A stretch of DNA of 64,000 nt from Actinopolyspora mzabensis (GTDB lineage Bacteria > Actinomycetota > Actinomycetes > Mycobacteriales > Pseudonocardiaceae): NCBI RefSeq assembly GCF_900101095.1, contig NZ_FNFM01000004.1, positions 62,001 to 126,000 on the forward strand, given 5' to 3'. Positions 19,152 to 29,803 of this stretch are shown here, in pieces. Below the pieces are notes generated by a model. That model was not told where the DNA came from and searched no databases. It worked only from the letters and a program-made list of their open reading frames with translations. The position numbers and the translations under genes are program-made. Position 1 is the stretch's first letter, and each line of letters opens with the position of its first letter.

Positions 19152-19901
19152 GTGGAGCCGATCAGGGTCGGGGTACTCGGTGCGCGCGGGAAAATGGGGT
19201 CCGAGGCCGTTCGGGCCCTCGGGGAGGCAGCCGACACCGAACTGGTCACCGAGATCAATCGGGAGGATTCGCTGCGTGGATTGTCCGAGGCCGGGGTCCA
19301 GGTGGCGGTGGATCTGACCCATCCGGATTCGGTCATGGACAACCTGGCGTTCTGCGTGGAGCACGGTATCCACGCCGTGGTCGGCACGAGCGGTGTCGGT
19401 ACCGAGGAGCTGAGCAGAATTCAGGGGTGGCTGGGTGAACAGCCGCGGATCGGCGTGCTCGTGGTCCCGAACTTCGCCATCGGGGCGGTGCTGGCCATGA
19501 AGTTCTCCGAGATCGCGGCGAGGTACTTCGACTCGGCCGAGATCGTCGAATCGCACCACCCCCGCAAGGCCGATGCCCCCTCCGGGACCGCGGCCCGGAC
19601 CGCGCGGATGATCTCGCAGGCCAGGGCCGAGGCGGAACTGGGGCCCATGCCCGACGCGACCACCAGGGACCCGGGGGGCGCCCGGGGTGCGGAGATCGAC
19701 GACGTCCACGTGCACGCGGTGCGCATGACCGGCCTGGTCGCGCATCAGGAAGTGCTGTTCGGCACCGAGGGGGAGACGCTGACGGTGCGGCACGACTCCT
19801 ACGACCGGCGTTCCTTCATGCCGGGGCTGTTGCTCGCGGTGCGCGAGGTCGGCCGCCGCGAGGGAGTCACCGTGGGCCTGGATCCCCTGCTGGGGCTGTG
19901 A
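19152..19901 (+). CDS. dapB: 4-hydroxy-tetrahydrodipicolinate reductase
   Basis: DapB reduces hydroxytetrahydrodipicolinate with NAD(P)H in the pathway to meso-diaminopimelate and lysine. The 249-residue protein starts at the nucleotide-binding motif VGVLGARGKMGSEAV. It contains TSGVGTEELSRI, the PNFAIGAVLAMKF segment and the catalytic ESHHPRKADAPSGTA. A GTG at 19152 with GAAAGGAG at 19136-19143 gives the family length; the upstream open frame is non-conserved. Many actinobacteria have an M16 peptidase gene between pnp and dapB; none is present. The stop overlaps the next gene's ATG. Confidence 0.96.
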   Translation: MEPIRVGVLGARGKMGSEAVRALGEAADTELVTEINREDSLRGLSEAGVQVAVDLTHPDSVMDNLAFCVEHGIHAVVGTSGVGTEELSRIQGWLGEQPRIGVLVVPNFAIGAVLAMKFSEIAARYFDSAEIVESHHPRKADAPSGTAARTARMISQARAEAELGPMPDATTRDPGGARGAEIDDVHVHAVRMTGLVAHQEVLFGTEGETLTVRHDSYDRRSFMPGLLLAVREVGRREGVTVGLDPLLGL

Positions 19902-20383
19902 TGTCCGAGGACGCGAAACGCCGTTCGTGGTCGCCGGGCGCGCGCGGAGCCGCGTTGCTGCTCGCGCTCGTGCTCGCGGTGTACCTGGTGCTGCTGGGAC
20001 GGCGGGCGGTGACAATGCTGCTCAGCGGTGTTCCGGCGTTCGCGGTGCTCGGCGTGGCGGTTTTCGTGCTGCCGGTCCTCGGTGCCCTCCTGGTTATCGA
20101 CCAGATCCGGTTCGGGATGCGTACGCAGCACCTCGCGGAGCGGATGAGTGACGAGGGGACGCTGCCGGACGTGTCGCATCTGCCGCTTCGTCCCTCGGGC
20201 CGAGTGCGGCGCGAGGCCGCCGACGAGTGGTTCGAGACCAAGCGCGCGGAACTGGAGCGGACCCCGAACGACTGGCGGGCGTGGTACGCCCTGGCGCAGG
20301 CCTATGATCTGGCGGGTGACCGGAACCGCGGCCGTCGTTCGATGCGCAGAGCCATCGAGCTGGAACGGCGGGATTCCGCGTGA
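19901..20383 (+). CDS. Two-TM membrane protein with C-terminal TPR-like segment
   Basis: The 160-residue protein has two hydrophobic helices in its first 65 residues (GAALLLALVLAVYLVLLGRRAVTML and PAFAVLGVAVFVLPVLGALLVIDQI). A cytoplasmic tail follows that includes a TPR-like repeat, NDWRAWYALAQAYDLAGDRNRGRRSMRRAIELE. Such proteins commonly follow dapB in actinobacteria and have no assigned function. Its ATG overlaps the dapB stop by one base (TGATG), implying coupling. GTG 19898 is an alternative start. Confidence 0.8.
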   Translation: MSEDAKRRSWSPGARGAALLLALVLAVYLVLLGRRAVTMLLSGVPAFAVLGVAVFVLPVLGALLVIDQIRFGMRTQHLAERMSDEGTLPDVSHLPLRPSGRVRREAADEWFETKRAELERTPNDWRAWYALAQAYDLAGDRNRGRRSMRRAIELERRDSA

Positions 20384-20399
20384 ACCGCACCCCGTTGAA

Positions 20400-20957
20400 T
20401 CACTCGAAACGCAGCTCCAGAGTTCCGGTGACGCGAAGTTCGCGCAGTGGTCTGCCCCCCGCGTCCAGGGTCCGGACCGTTCCGTCCGGTTCCCAACCGA
20501 CCCCGCGGTAGAAGGCCATGGACGCTTCGTCGGCCTCCGGGATCCATGCGATGCCTCGGGTGTTGCCCGCTTCTCGCAGCCGTTGGGCCAGCGTGCCGAG
20601 CAGTCTGCCACCGTGCCCCCGACGTCCCCAACGCGGCTCCACGAGCAGGCTGCTCACGAGCACGGTGTGGTTCGCGTCCTCCGGTACGGAGCCGTCCGCC
20701 GCGGCCGTTTCCGCTGCGGGAGCGGTACCGCCCACGCAGAAGCCGACCGTCCAGCTTCCCTCCGTGGCCAGCAGCACCGTCGTCGCGTTCTCCGCTACGG
20801 CCTCCGACCACTGCTGTTCGGTGGTGTCCTGGGTGAGCTCCTCCAACACACCGGGCGGCAGTAGCTCCGAGTAGGCGCTGCGCCAGGTGCCGAGCTGAAT
20901 CCGGGCGATCTCTGCCGCGTCCGCGACTGTGGCGGTCCGTACCTCGGCGTCGGCCAT
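20400..20957 (-). CDS. GNAT family N-acetyltransferase
   Basis: This 185-residue protein has the GNAT fold: RTATVADAAEIARIQLGTWRSAY at the N-terminus, then VSSLLVEPRWGRRGHGGRLLGTLAQRLREAG, whose RRGHGG is the acetyl-CoA pyrophosphate-binding loop (motif A), and AFYRGVGWEPDGTVRTLD (motif B region). The acceptor substrate is unknown. An Ala/Glu-rich insertion (APAAETAAADGSVPEDA) lies ahead of the core strand. The gene converges on the TPR membrane gene and is divergent from the DNA glycosylase gene; ATG is at 20957. Confidence 0.88.
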   Translation of the reverse strand: MADAEVRTATVADAAEIARIQLGTWRSAYSELLPPGVLEELTQDTTEQQWSEAVAENATTVLLATEGSWTVGFCVGGTAPAAETAAADGSVPEDANHTVLVSSLLVEPRWGRRGHGGRLLGTLAQRLREAGNTRGIAWIPEADEASMAFYRGVGWEPDGTVRTLDAGGRPLRELRVTGTLELRFE

Positions 20958-21064
20958 GCCGAAAACCTAACGTGTCCACCCCGACGGGGTCAGTGGTGGT
21001 GGCCGAAACCCGATCGGCGCACGGATACCCGGCGCGTCGGTGCCCGCTGGCAGGATTGCCCGGT

Positions 21065-22276
21065 ATGCGCACGATCGGTATCGCGGAGGCTCGACGGACA
21101 GTGCTGGCGGCCCAGGGATTCTCCGACCCTCCGGCAACCGGCACCTCGGACCGCGGGTTGCTGCGTCGCGTTCTGAAACGCACGAACCTGCTGCAGCTCG
21201 ACTCGGTCAACGTGGCGGTGCGTGCCCACTACATGCCCCTGTTCAGCAGGATCGGCGGTTACGACAGGTCGGTGCTCGACGCCGCGGCCTGGCATCCGAA
21301 CTCCCGGCGTCCTCGCATGCTCGTGGAGTACTGGGCGCACGAGGCCTCGTTGCTCCCGTTGGCCGATTGGCCGTTGCTGCGCTGGCGGATGCGGGAGTAC
21401 GCCGACACCTCCCGGCGCCGTTACCGTCAGCTGTCGCAGCGCGCCCCCGGGCTGACCGACGAGGTGCGTACCGCCGTGAAGGAGAGCGGTCCGGTCAGCG
21501 CGGCGGAGTTGGAACGTGAGATCGGCGGAGCCAAGGTGGGAACCGGCACTTGGTGGAACCGTTCGGACACCAAACACGCCTGTGAACTCCTGTTCGCCGC
21601 CGGGGAGTTGACCACGGCCACCCGACGCGGTTTCCAACGCCACTACGATCTGGTCGAGCGCGTGCTGCCCCCGGAGATCCTGGCCCAGGACCCGCCGGAG
21701 GACGAGGCCGTGCGCGCGCTGGTCTCGCGTGCCGCCCGTGCGTTCGGCATCGCCACCGAACCGGATCTGCGGGACTACTACCGGCTGTCTCCGGAGCGTT
21801 CCCGCGCGGCGGTGAGCGAACTCGTCGAGCAGGGCGAGCTTCGCCCCGTCGCCGTCGAGGGGTGGTCGGAGCCGGCCTACCTGCATCGCGGTGCTCGTAC
21901 GCCCCGTTCGGTCGGAGCTCGGGCACTGCTCTGCCCGTTCGATCCGCTGATCTGGTTCCGTCCCAGGGCCGAGCGACTGTTCGGCTTCCGGTACCGCATC
22001 GAGATCTACGTGCCCCGGCAGCAGCGGGAGTACGGGTACTACGTGTTTCCGTTCCTGCTGGACGATCGGATCGTGGCGCGGGTGGATCTCAAGGCGGATC
22101 GGCGGGCTGGTGTGTTGCGCGTTCCGGGGGCGTTCGCCGAACCGGAGGTGGACAGGGACCGCGTGGCCTCGGAGTTGGGCGTCGCCCTGCGGGAGATGGC
22201 CGACTGGCTCGGGTTGGACGAGGTGCTCGTCGGAGAGCGTGGTGATCTCGCCGCCGGATTGCGCCTCGTGGCGTGA
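21065..22276 (+). CDS. YcaQ-type winged-helix DNA glycosylase
   Basis: The 403-residue protein matches the HTH_42/DUF1006 family of winged-helix DNA glycosylases (AlkZ, YcaQ/AlkX). These excise alkylated bases and can unhook interstrand crosslinks. The catalytic segment reads NLLQLDSVNVAVRAHYMPLFSRIG, with Gln-Leu-Asp at residues 44-46. A Gln-x-Asp triplet is described for the YcaQ/AlkX subgroup and Gln-x-Gln for AlkZ, so YcaQ-type activity is inferred. Downstream, LCPFDPLIWFRPRAERLFGFRYRIEIYVP is a family hallmark. The ATG at 21065 begins at conserved sequence. It is not in a self-resistance cluster, so general repair is the likely role. Confidence 0.88.
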   Translation: MRTIGIAEARRTVLAAQGFSDPPATGTSDRGLLRRVLKRTNLLQLDSVNVAVRAHYMPLFSRIGGYDRSVLDAAAWHPNSRRPRMLVEYWAHEASLLPLADWPLLRWRMREYADTSRRRYRQLSQRAPGLTDEVRTAVKESGPVSAAELEREIGGAKVGTGTWWNRSDTKHACELLFAAGELTTATRRGFQRHYDLVERVLPPEILAQDPPEDEAVRALVSRAARAFGIATEPDLRDYYRLSPERSRAAVSELVEQGELRPVAVEGWSEPAYLHRGARTPRSVGARALLCPFDPLIWFRPRAERLFGFRYRIEIYVPRQQREYGYYVFPFLLDDRIVARVDLKADRRAGVLRVPGAFAEPEVDRDRVASELGVALREMADWLGLDEVLVGERGDLAAGLRLVA

Positions 22277-22425
22277 CCCTCGGACGGTCCGCTCCGTGCC
22301 CGTTGCCGCTACGCCGGCAGGAGTCGGTGGCCCACTGCTGCCCGTGGTCGGGCCACCGCGGCGAGACCGGAGGTGCTCGTACGAGGCGAGTTCGACGGAG
22401 CGCGGTCGACGAACCCCACCGGTGC

Positions 22426-23379
22426 TCAAACAGCCGAGGTCAACAGCGCTTGTCCACTGCCGGTGCGGCCGAACAGCTTCAGCTGGGGCGGCGTCGCCGG
22501 TGGTTCCGTGGCCACTTCCAGCTCGCTGGAGATGCTGCCGGTGGAGGAGGTGAGATCCACTTCCGCGGTGACCCCGTGCCCCACGGCGAACTGCAGCTCG
22601 CCGGAGCCGGTGATCAGTTCCACTTGCCCCGCCGCGCCCTCGGCCACCGTGATGTTGCCGCTGCCGGAACGCACCAGCAGGTCGTCGGCGACCCTGCCCA
22701 GCCACACGCTGCCGCTACCGGTCACCACTGATGAGGCCGCCGCTGTCGAGGAGATCTCGATCCGCCCGCTGCCGCTGCGCGCCTGTACACCCCCGCGCAT
22801 GTTTCCCAGCCGGAGCAGCCCGGAGCCCGTCCGGACCGTGGCGGTGCCGTTCGCTTCCTCGGTGACCACCGATCCGGAACCGCTCTGCAGACTCATGCGG
22901 CCCGCACCGCCGGTGACCCGGATCGACCCGGGGCCGGTTCGGGTGTTGATCCGCGAGCCGCTCGGTGCGTGCACCAGCAACGAGAGAGGGACCGAACGCA
23001 GCGGCACCGTGGTCGGCGGATGAACGGCCACTCTGCTGTTGGTCATGTCGACGCGGGTCTGATTCACCGCCTCCGCGGCCGCGTTCAGCTCGCGATCGCC
23101 CTCGCGGCCACCGCTGTTGCCCCGCCCGTTGCCCGGTTTGATCCCGGTTTCGTTGAACTGCTCGCTGACCCAGTTCAGCAGTCCGCTGAGTCCGCCACGC
23201 CAGTCCGGGTAGCCGTGCTCCGGTTCGTGCCTCACTTCGACGTGCACCGATTCGGACTCCTCCAGCACGATCTCGACCGGTCCGACTCCGTTGCTCAGGT
23301 CCAGTTCTACCGGTCCCGTGACCCGGAAATCGTGGGTGCGCAGCAGTTCCCGGGGTGGTGGTGCCGAATGTTCGCTCAA
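22426..23379 (-). CDS. DUF4097 beta-strand repeat protein
   Basis: The 317-residue protein has a short N-terminal region followed by repeated Gly-Ser-Gly strands (TRTGPGSIRVTGGAGRMSLQSGSGSVVTE, VRTGSGLLRLGNMRGGVQARSGSGRIEISS and several more). This is the DUF4097 parallel beta-helix-like fold related to putative adhesins. There is no signal peptide or membrane segment, so it is probably cytoplasmic. A TTG start at 23379 has AAGGAG upstream. It is the second gene of a two-gene operon, 49 nt after the HicB-like gene. Function is unknown; the pairing with an RHH protein recurs in actinobacteria in my recollection. Confidence 0.82.
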   Translation of the reverse strand: MSEHSAPPPRELLRTHDFRVTGPVELDLSNGVGPVEIVLEESESVHVEVRHEPEHGYPDWRGGLSGLLNWVSEQFNETGIKPGNGRGNSGGREGDRELNAAAEAVNQTRVDMTNSRVAVHPPTTVPLRSVPLSLLVHAPSGSRINTRTGPGSIRVTGGAGRMSLQSGSGSVVTEEANGTATVRTGSGLLRLGNMRGGVQARSGSGRIEISSTAAASSVVTGSGSVWLGRVADDLLVRSGSGNITVAEGAAGQVELITGSGELQFAVGHGVTAEVDLTSSTGSISSELEVATEPPATPPQLKLFGRTGSGQALLTSAV

Positions 23380-23428
23380 GGTGTTGTTCTCCTTCGGTGA
23401 GCCCCTACGGGAGGACGCGGTGGACGGA

Positions 23429-23974
23429 TTAACCGTTGACCCACCCCCTCAGTCGGGAGGATGCGGGCTCGTCCTGCCGGGATTCCCCGGAGTCTCCGGG
23501 CTGCTCGCTCCCGCTGCCACTCCAGGTGCCGGGGGGACGGGTTCCGTGCAACGCCCCCTGTACCGCCCTGGCGACCCAGGTGTTCAGGGAGACTCCCTGC
23601 GTGGAGGCCGCATGCTCGGCCTGGCCCTTGATCTCGTCCAGCAGGCGCAGCGTGATTCTGCTGATGTCACCGCTGTCGGCGCCGGGTGGTGGTTGCGGCG
23701 GTTCCTCCTCCGGAGGTTCCCGCCGCTGTTCCCCGGCTCCACTAACCACCGCGCGTACGTCCCTGCCCTCTAGGCGTACGTCGACCACGGGACCGTCCAG
23801 TTGCGTGGTCACCTCCGCGGCCAGATCCGACAGTGCGTTCATCAGGGTCAGCCGCATCGCGGGCTCCAGCGCCCCGGACAGCAGTGTCGCGGCGTGCCGG
23901 GTGTTCTCGTCACCCACCGAGGCTGCCGCGCTCAGGTCCTCACGGAGCTGGTTGATGTGTGAGCTCAGATCCAT
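23429..23974 (-). CDS. HicB-like protein with ribbon-helix-helix domain
   Basis: The 181-residue protein has an N-terminal alpha/beta region (residues 1-80) and a Pro/Glu-rich linker. Around residues 103-146 comes a ribbon-helix-helix segment, DISRITLRLLDEIKGQAEHAASTQGVSLNTWVARAVQGAL, of the type at the C-terminus of HicB antitoxin-like proteins. No HicA toxin gene is adjacent; the partner is a DUF4097 protein instead. RHH proteins bind short palindromic boxes as dimers. A striking three-box array overlaps this gene's start codon, so autoregulation is likely. A Ser/Gly/Glu-rich tail of 35 residues follows the RHH domain. Confidence 0.82.
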   Translation of the reverse strand: MDLSSHINQLREDLSAAASVGDENTRHAATLLSGALEPAMRLTLMNALSDLAAEVTTQLDGPVVDVRLEGRDVRAVVSGAGEQRREPPEEEPPQPPPGADSGDISRITLRLLDEIKGQAEHAASTQGVSLNTWVARAVQGALHGTRPPGTWSGSGSEQPGDSGESRQDEPASSRLRGWVNG

Positions 23975-24003
23975 GACATCACCATGACGTCATTTTGATG
24001 TCA
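23974..24003. promoter_or_regulatory. Three-box operator over the start of the HicB-like gene
   Basis: Three 8-bp boxes, TGACATCA (23974-23981), TGACGTCA (23985-23992) and TGATGTCA (23996-24003), are separated by exactly 3 bp, giving an 11-bp period, one helical turn. The outer two are reverse complements of each other and the centre one is a perfect palindrome, so the whole array is nearly symmetric. It overlaps the ATG (23972-23974, read on the minus strand). This is what cooperative RHH dimers would bind. The regulator is inferred to be the HicB-like protein itself. Confidence 0.7.
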
Positions 24004-24237
24004 CAGCAAGAGGTTCGTGGTGTCGCCATCCCGGTTCCGTGGGGCGTTCGGGTGTCGGCGGCGGAGCACGAGGGCCCCGAACACCACCGTGTACCGCGCC
24101 TCGAACCGGCGAACCCGGGTCGTTAGGGTGTTCGACGAGGGAAGTGGCCACGCCGATCGCCGGTGCGGGCCTCCCGGGGGAGTCATCGCCGGTGGCATCG
24201 CGCCGGCCGTATTACGCAGGAAAGGGGTTCGCCCGCC

Positions 24238-24990
24238 GTGACCGAGATCGTTCCACCGAAGGTACGGCTGATCGGCAAGACCGAGTTCTTCCCGCCCGAA
24301 GACGTGGACTGGTCGACCGATGCCGACGGGGGGCAGGCATTGGCGGAGTTCGCGGGTCGTGCCTGCTACCAGTCCTGGAGCAAACCGAATCCCGCCACCG
24401 CGACCAACGCCGGCTACCTGGACCACATCATGGAGGTCGGGCATCTCTCCGTGCTCGAGCACGGAACCGTGACCTTCTACATCAGCGGCGTCTCCCGCTC
24501 GTTGACCCACGAGTTGATCCGCCACCGGCATTTCTCCTACTCCCAGCTGTCGCAGCGTTACGTCCCGGAACGGGACGCGGGCATGGTCGAGCCCGACATA
24601 ATCGCCGAGGACCCCGAGCTGCACGAGAAGTTCCTGGCCGCGACCAAGGCGGGCCTGGAGGCCTACGCGGATCTGCAACAGGCGCTGCAGGACAAGTTCG
24701 CCGACGAGCCCAAGGCGACGCTGCGCCGCAAGCAGGCCAGGCAGGCGGCCCGCGCCGTGCTGCCCAACGCCACCGAGACGCGCATCGTCGTCACCGGCAA
24801 CTACCGCGCCTGGCGGCACTTCGTCGCGATGCGCGCCAGTGAGCACGCCGATGTGGAGATCCGCGGATTGGCGGTGGAGTGCCTCAGGCAGTTGCGGGGA
24901 GTGGCCCCCAACGTCTTCGGCGACTTCGACATCACCGAACTGCGGGATGGGACCGAGGTGGCTTCGAGTCCGTACGTGACCGAGGGCTGA
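24238..24990 (+). CDS. thyX: Flavin-dependent thymidylate synthase
   Basis: ThyX makes dTMP from dUMP using FAD, NADPH and methylenetetrahydrofolate. The 250-residue protein carries the ThyX motif [13 protein letters not shown] around residue 96, preceded by [23 protein letters not shown], and ends with the substrate-binding region [29 protein letters not shown] 24238 gives the family length, with AGGAAAGGGG upstream. In actinobacteria thyX commonly sits near dapB and dapA, as here. Confidence 0.96.
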   Translation: MTEIVPPKVRLIGKTEFFPPEDVDWSTDADGGQALAEFAGRACYQSWSKPNPATATNAGYLDHIMEVGHLSVLEHGTVTFYISGVSRSLTHELIRHRHFSYSQLSQRYVPERDAGMVEPDIIAEDPELHEKFLAATKAGLEAYADLQQALQDKFADEPKATLRRKQARQAARAVLPNATETRIVVTGNYRAWRHFVAMRASEHADVEIRGLAVECLRQLRGVAPNVFGDFDITELRDGTEVASSPYVTEG

Positions 24991-25079
24991 TACGCCTCGT
25001 GGCCTTCGACGATCCACTGGGGGCCGTGGATCACCTCCTCGCGCGGACCTCACCCGGATGTCCAGGCTAGAGTGCGGGC

Positions 25080-25706
25080 ATGGGTGTGGCTAACGACGAA
25101 CGTCAGCAATTGTGTGATCTGTTCGAGCGGCTGGGTCCGGAGGCGCCGACACTGTGTCACGGTTGGTCGACGCGTGATCTGGCCGTTCACCTGGTGGTGC
25201 GGGAACACCGCCCGGACGCGGCGGGCGGGAAGCTGTTGAAGGCGCTGGCCGATCGCGGGGAACGTGTTCGGGGTGAGCTGGCTCAACTTCAGTGGGAGGA
25301 GCTGGTCGACCGGGTACGTCAGGGACCGCCCAAGTGGAACCCGCTCGGTATCGGGGCTGTCAACGAGGGCGTGAACAGCGCCGAGTACTACGTGCATCAC
25401 GAGGACGTCCGGCGGGCGCAACCGGGTTGGCAGCCGCGACCGGAGGACCCGGAGCGTGCGGAGGCCCTCTGGAAGGCGCTCTCCCGCACCGCCAGGTACT
25501 TCTACGGCCGCAGCCCCGTGGGCGTGGTGCTTCGTCGTCCGGACGGTCACGAGATTTCCGCGAAGAACGGGCCGCGGACGGTGCGCATCCTCGGTTCGTC
25601 CGAGGAGCTCCTGCTGCACGCCTTCGGCAGGAAACCCGCACAGGTCACCTTCGAGGGGAACGAGGCCGACGTGTTGGCGGTGGAGGATCTTCGCCGCAGT
25701 GTTTGA
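25080..25706 (+). CDS. TIGR03085 family metal-binding protein (DinB-like fold)
   Basis: The 208-residue protein belongs to the actinobacterial TIGR03085 group of the DinB/mycothiol-dependent maleylpyruvate isomerase-like superfamily. The N-terminal helical segment contains LFERLGPEAPTLCHGWSTRDLAVHLVVREHRPD, with the first metal-ligand His; EYYVHHEDVRRAQ supplies the further His residues. The C-terminal part resembles an SCP2-like domain. Activity is unknown; relatives transfer or use mycothiol. It begins with ATG at 25080, 89 nt after thyX. A hairpin follows the stop. Confidence 0.83.
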   Translation: MGVANDERQQLCDLFERLGPEAPTLCHGWSTRDLAVHLVVREHRPDAAGGKLLKALADRGERVRGELAQLQWEELVDRVRQGPPKWNPLGIGAVNEGVNSAEYYVHHEDVRRAQPGWQPRPEDPERAEALWKALSRTARYFYGRSPVGVVLRRPDGHEISAKNGPRTVRILGSSEELLLHAFGRKPAQVTFEGNEADVLAVEDLRRSV

Positions 25707-25718
25707 GCGAGTGGCTCC

Positions 25719-25739
25719 GGTGGGCCCGTCGGGCCCGCC
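25719..25739 (+). terminator. Hairpin terminator after TIGR03085 gene
   Basis: GGTGGGCCC pairs with GGGCCCGCC (one G-T pair) around a 3-nt loop, 12 nt after the stop. No T-run. Confidence 0.45.
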
Positions 25740-25914
25740 GTGGCCGGGAGACGACCCAGTGAAGTGACGTGTCTCACTTTTCGGGGTTGTGAAAGAATCC
25801 GGGTGTTGTTCGCGCCGGGCGCGGAACAACGCCTCGCTGCGGTTCGAATCGTCGTGATGTTTCCGTCGCCCGGACGTTGCCGGGACACAGTTCCGAGACG
25901 GGCACGTCCGATGA

Positions 25915-28610
<2,696 letters not shown>

Positions 28611-29007
28611 ACCGCGCTTTCCACTCGGGTCCAAGGTTTGCTCGTTCGGCGGAACCTCCCGACGGTTGTTGCGGTGGAAACCCACACCTCGATCGGGAGC
28701 ACACCACCGGACGATACGTGGGAGGGGGCTTCGTTCCCTTCCACAACCGTGGGCCCAGGACTGCTGAGATGACACTTTCGGGTGGACAATCCCGGGTGTG
28801 TCTCCGGCTATCGTGGACACATTTTGTTTGCAACATCACTTTCGTGTGGTCATGTTGCCTCGATGGTGTGACTGCGCGCGCTCGTTCCCGGCTGCGATGC
28901 CAATGTGGAAAACAGCCGGTCGGCAGAAAGCTTGCGAGGAAACTTTCGTGTTTTCGTCCGCCCGGTTCGCTCCGCAGTAAAAGTAGATCGCAGATTGGGG
29001 TCCGATC
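28611..29007. promoter_or_regulatory. 397-nt intergenic region upstream of the chaplin-like gene
   Basis: No gene is convincing here. The second half is less GC-rich than its surroundings (around 28820-28860 and 28970-29000). It contains an inverted repeat, GCAACAT (28830-28836) and ATGTTGC (28852-28858), around a 15-nt spacer. It probably holds the promoter and control site of the secreted peptide gene. No standard -35/-10 pair can be assigned with confidence. Confidence 0.45.
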
Positions 29008-29259
29008 GTGCGTAAGTCGCTTCGCCTTCTGACGGTGTCGGCAGCTGCCGCCGGTCTCATGGCCGTGGGGTCGCCCGCCATGGCCGACAGCAAAGACAAT
29101 GACGGCATCAACATCCTCAACGACAACAACGTCAGCGTCCTGCCGATCCAGCTCTGCGGGAACAACGTCGGTGTGCTCGGCATCGCGGGCAACATCGGCT
29201 CCTCGCAGAACAGCAAGTGCGTCAACGCACCCATCGTGGACCACCCCACGGCTCGCTGA
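29008..29259 (+). CDS. Small secreted chaplin-like peptide
   Basis: The 83-residue precursor has a clear Sec signal peptide (MRKSLRLLTVSAAAAGLMAVGSPAMA, cleavage probably after AMA). The mature peptide of about 57 residues is hydrophobic and Asn-rich: INILNDNNVSVLPIQLC, then CGNNVGVLGIAGNIGSSQNSKC and VNAPIVDHP. The alternating Asn/Val/Gly and the two cysteines resemble streptomycete chaplins, which assemble into amyloid coats on aerial hyphae. The spacing between cysteines (20 residues) is longer than I recall for chaplins. I call it chaplin-like rather than a chaplin. The start is a GTG; a strong terminator lies about 245 nt downstream. Confidence 0.72.
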   Translation: MRKSLRLLTVSAAAAGLMAVGSPAMADSKDNDGINILNDNNVSVLPIQLCGNNVGVLGIAGNIGSSQNSKCVNAPIVDHPTAR

Positions 29260-29803
29260 GCGGTTGGCCGGTCCCGGCGAGGTGTCCGAGGACCGGCCCA
29301 CGCCGCGGAAACGTGTGGCGGGATTCCCGTAGCCGGCGAGTCGGTCTTCGGGTGCGCGAGTGAAGTGGGAGCCGTCGGGCACACCGAGCCGAACGAGTAG
29401 GACCGGCGACGTTTCCCAACGGGCGCTGTCGGGGTGGGCGCGCTCGGGAAAGCGATCGAACGGGAACCGGTACGGGTCGAAGTCACACCAGGGGAGGGGG
29501 AGCGCTCGGCGTCGCACATCGTGTGCGGCGCCGAGCGTTTTTCCGTGGCAGGGACCGGCTTTGGCAGGGGGTGATTTCGGCGGGAAGCGGTTCACCGTCG
29601 TGCGGAACATCCCGCCCGCTGCTCGAGCGCCTGCGGGGGATGTCCCCGGCGACACTTGTGGAGCCGGTGTCGGTTCGCAAGAATCCTGCCTAAGGCAATC
29701 GGCCGCGCACCAGGAACCATCGGCCCCGAGCCCGAGAGGAATTCCGCTCCGCAGGCCGGGGAGGAAGTCGAACGAGAGACGGAGCACCGATACCGTGTTC
29801 GGT
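29260..29803. other. 544-nt region between the chaplin-like gene and ftsK
   Basis: Apart from the terminator at 29503-29542, nothing is firmly identifiable. The long minus-strand frame crossing it is low-complexity and opposite ftsK. No tRNA T-loop or complete cloverleaf was found by eye. The 3' part must hold the ftsK promoter and ribosome-binding site. Confidence 0.4.
29503..29542 (+). terminator. Strong intrinsic terminator with T5 run
   Basis: CGCTCGGCG (29503-29511) pairs with CGCCGAGCG (29529-29537). An inner CGCACA/TGTGCG stem extends the helix and five Ts follow. This is the clearest intrinsic terminator in the window. It would end transcription from the chaplin-like gene before ftsK. 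Confidence 0.82.

Noticed and set aside
29340-29500. Possible tRNA in the chaplin-ftsK gap (a GGGTCGAAGTC stretch)
   Set aside because: No acceptor stem, anticodon arm or standard GTTCRANYC T-loop could be fitted.
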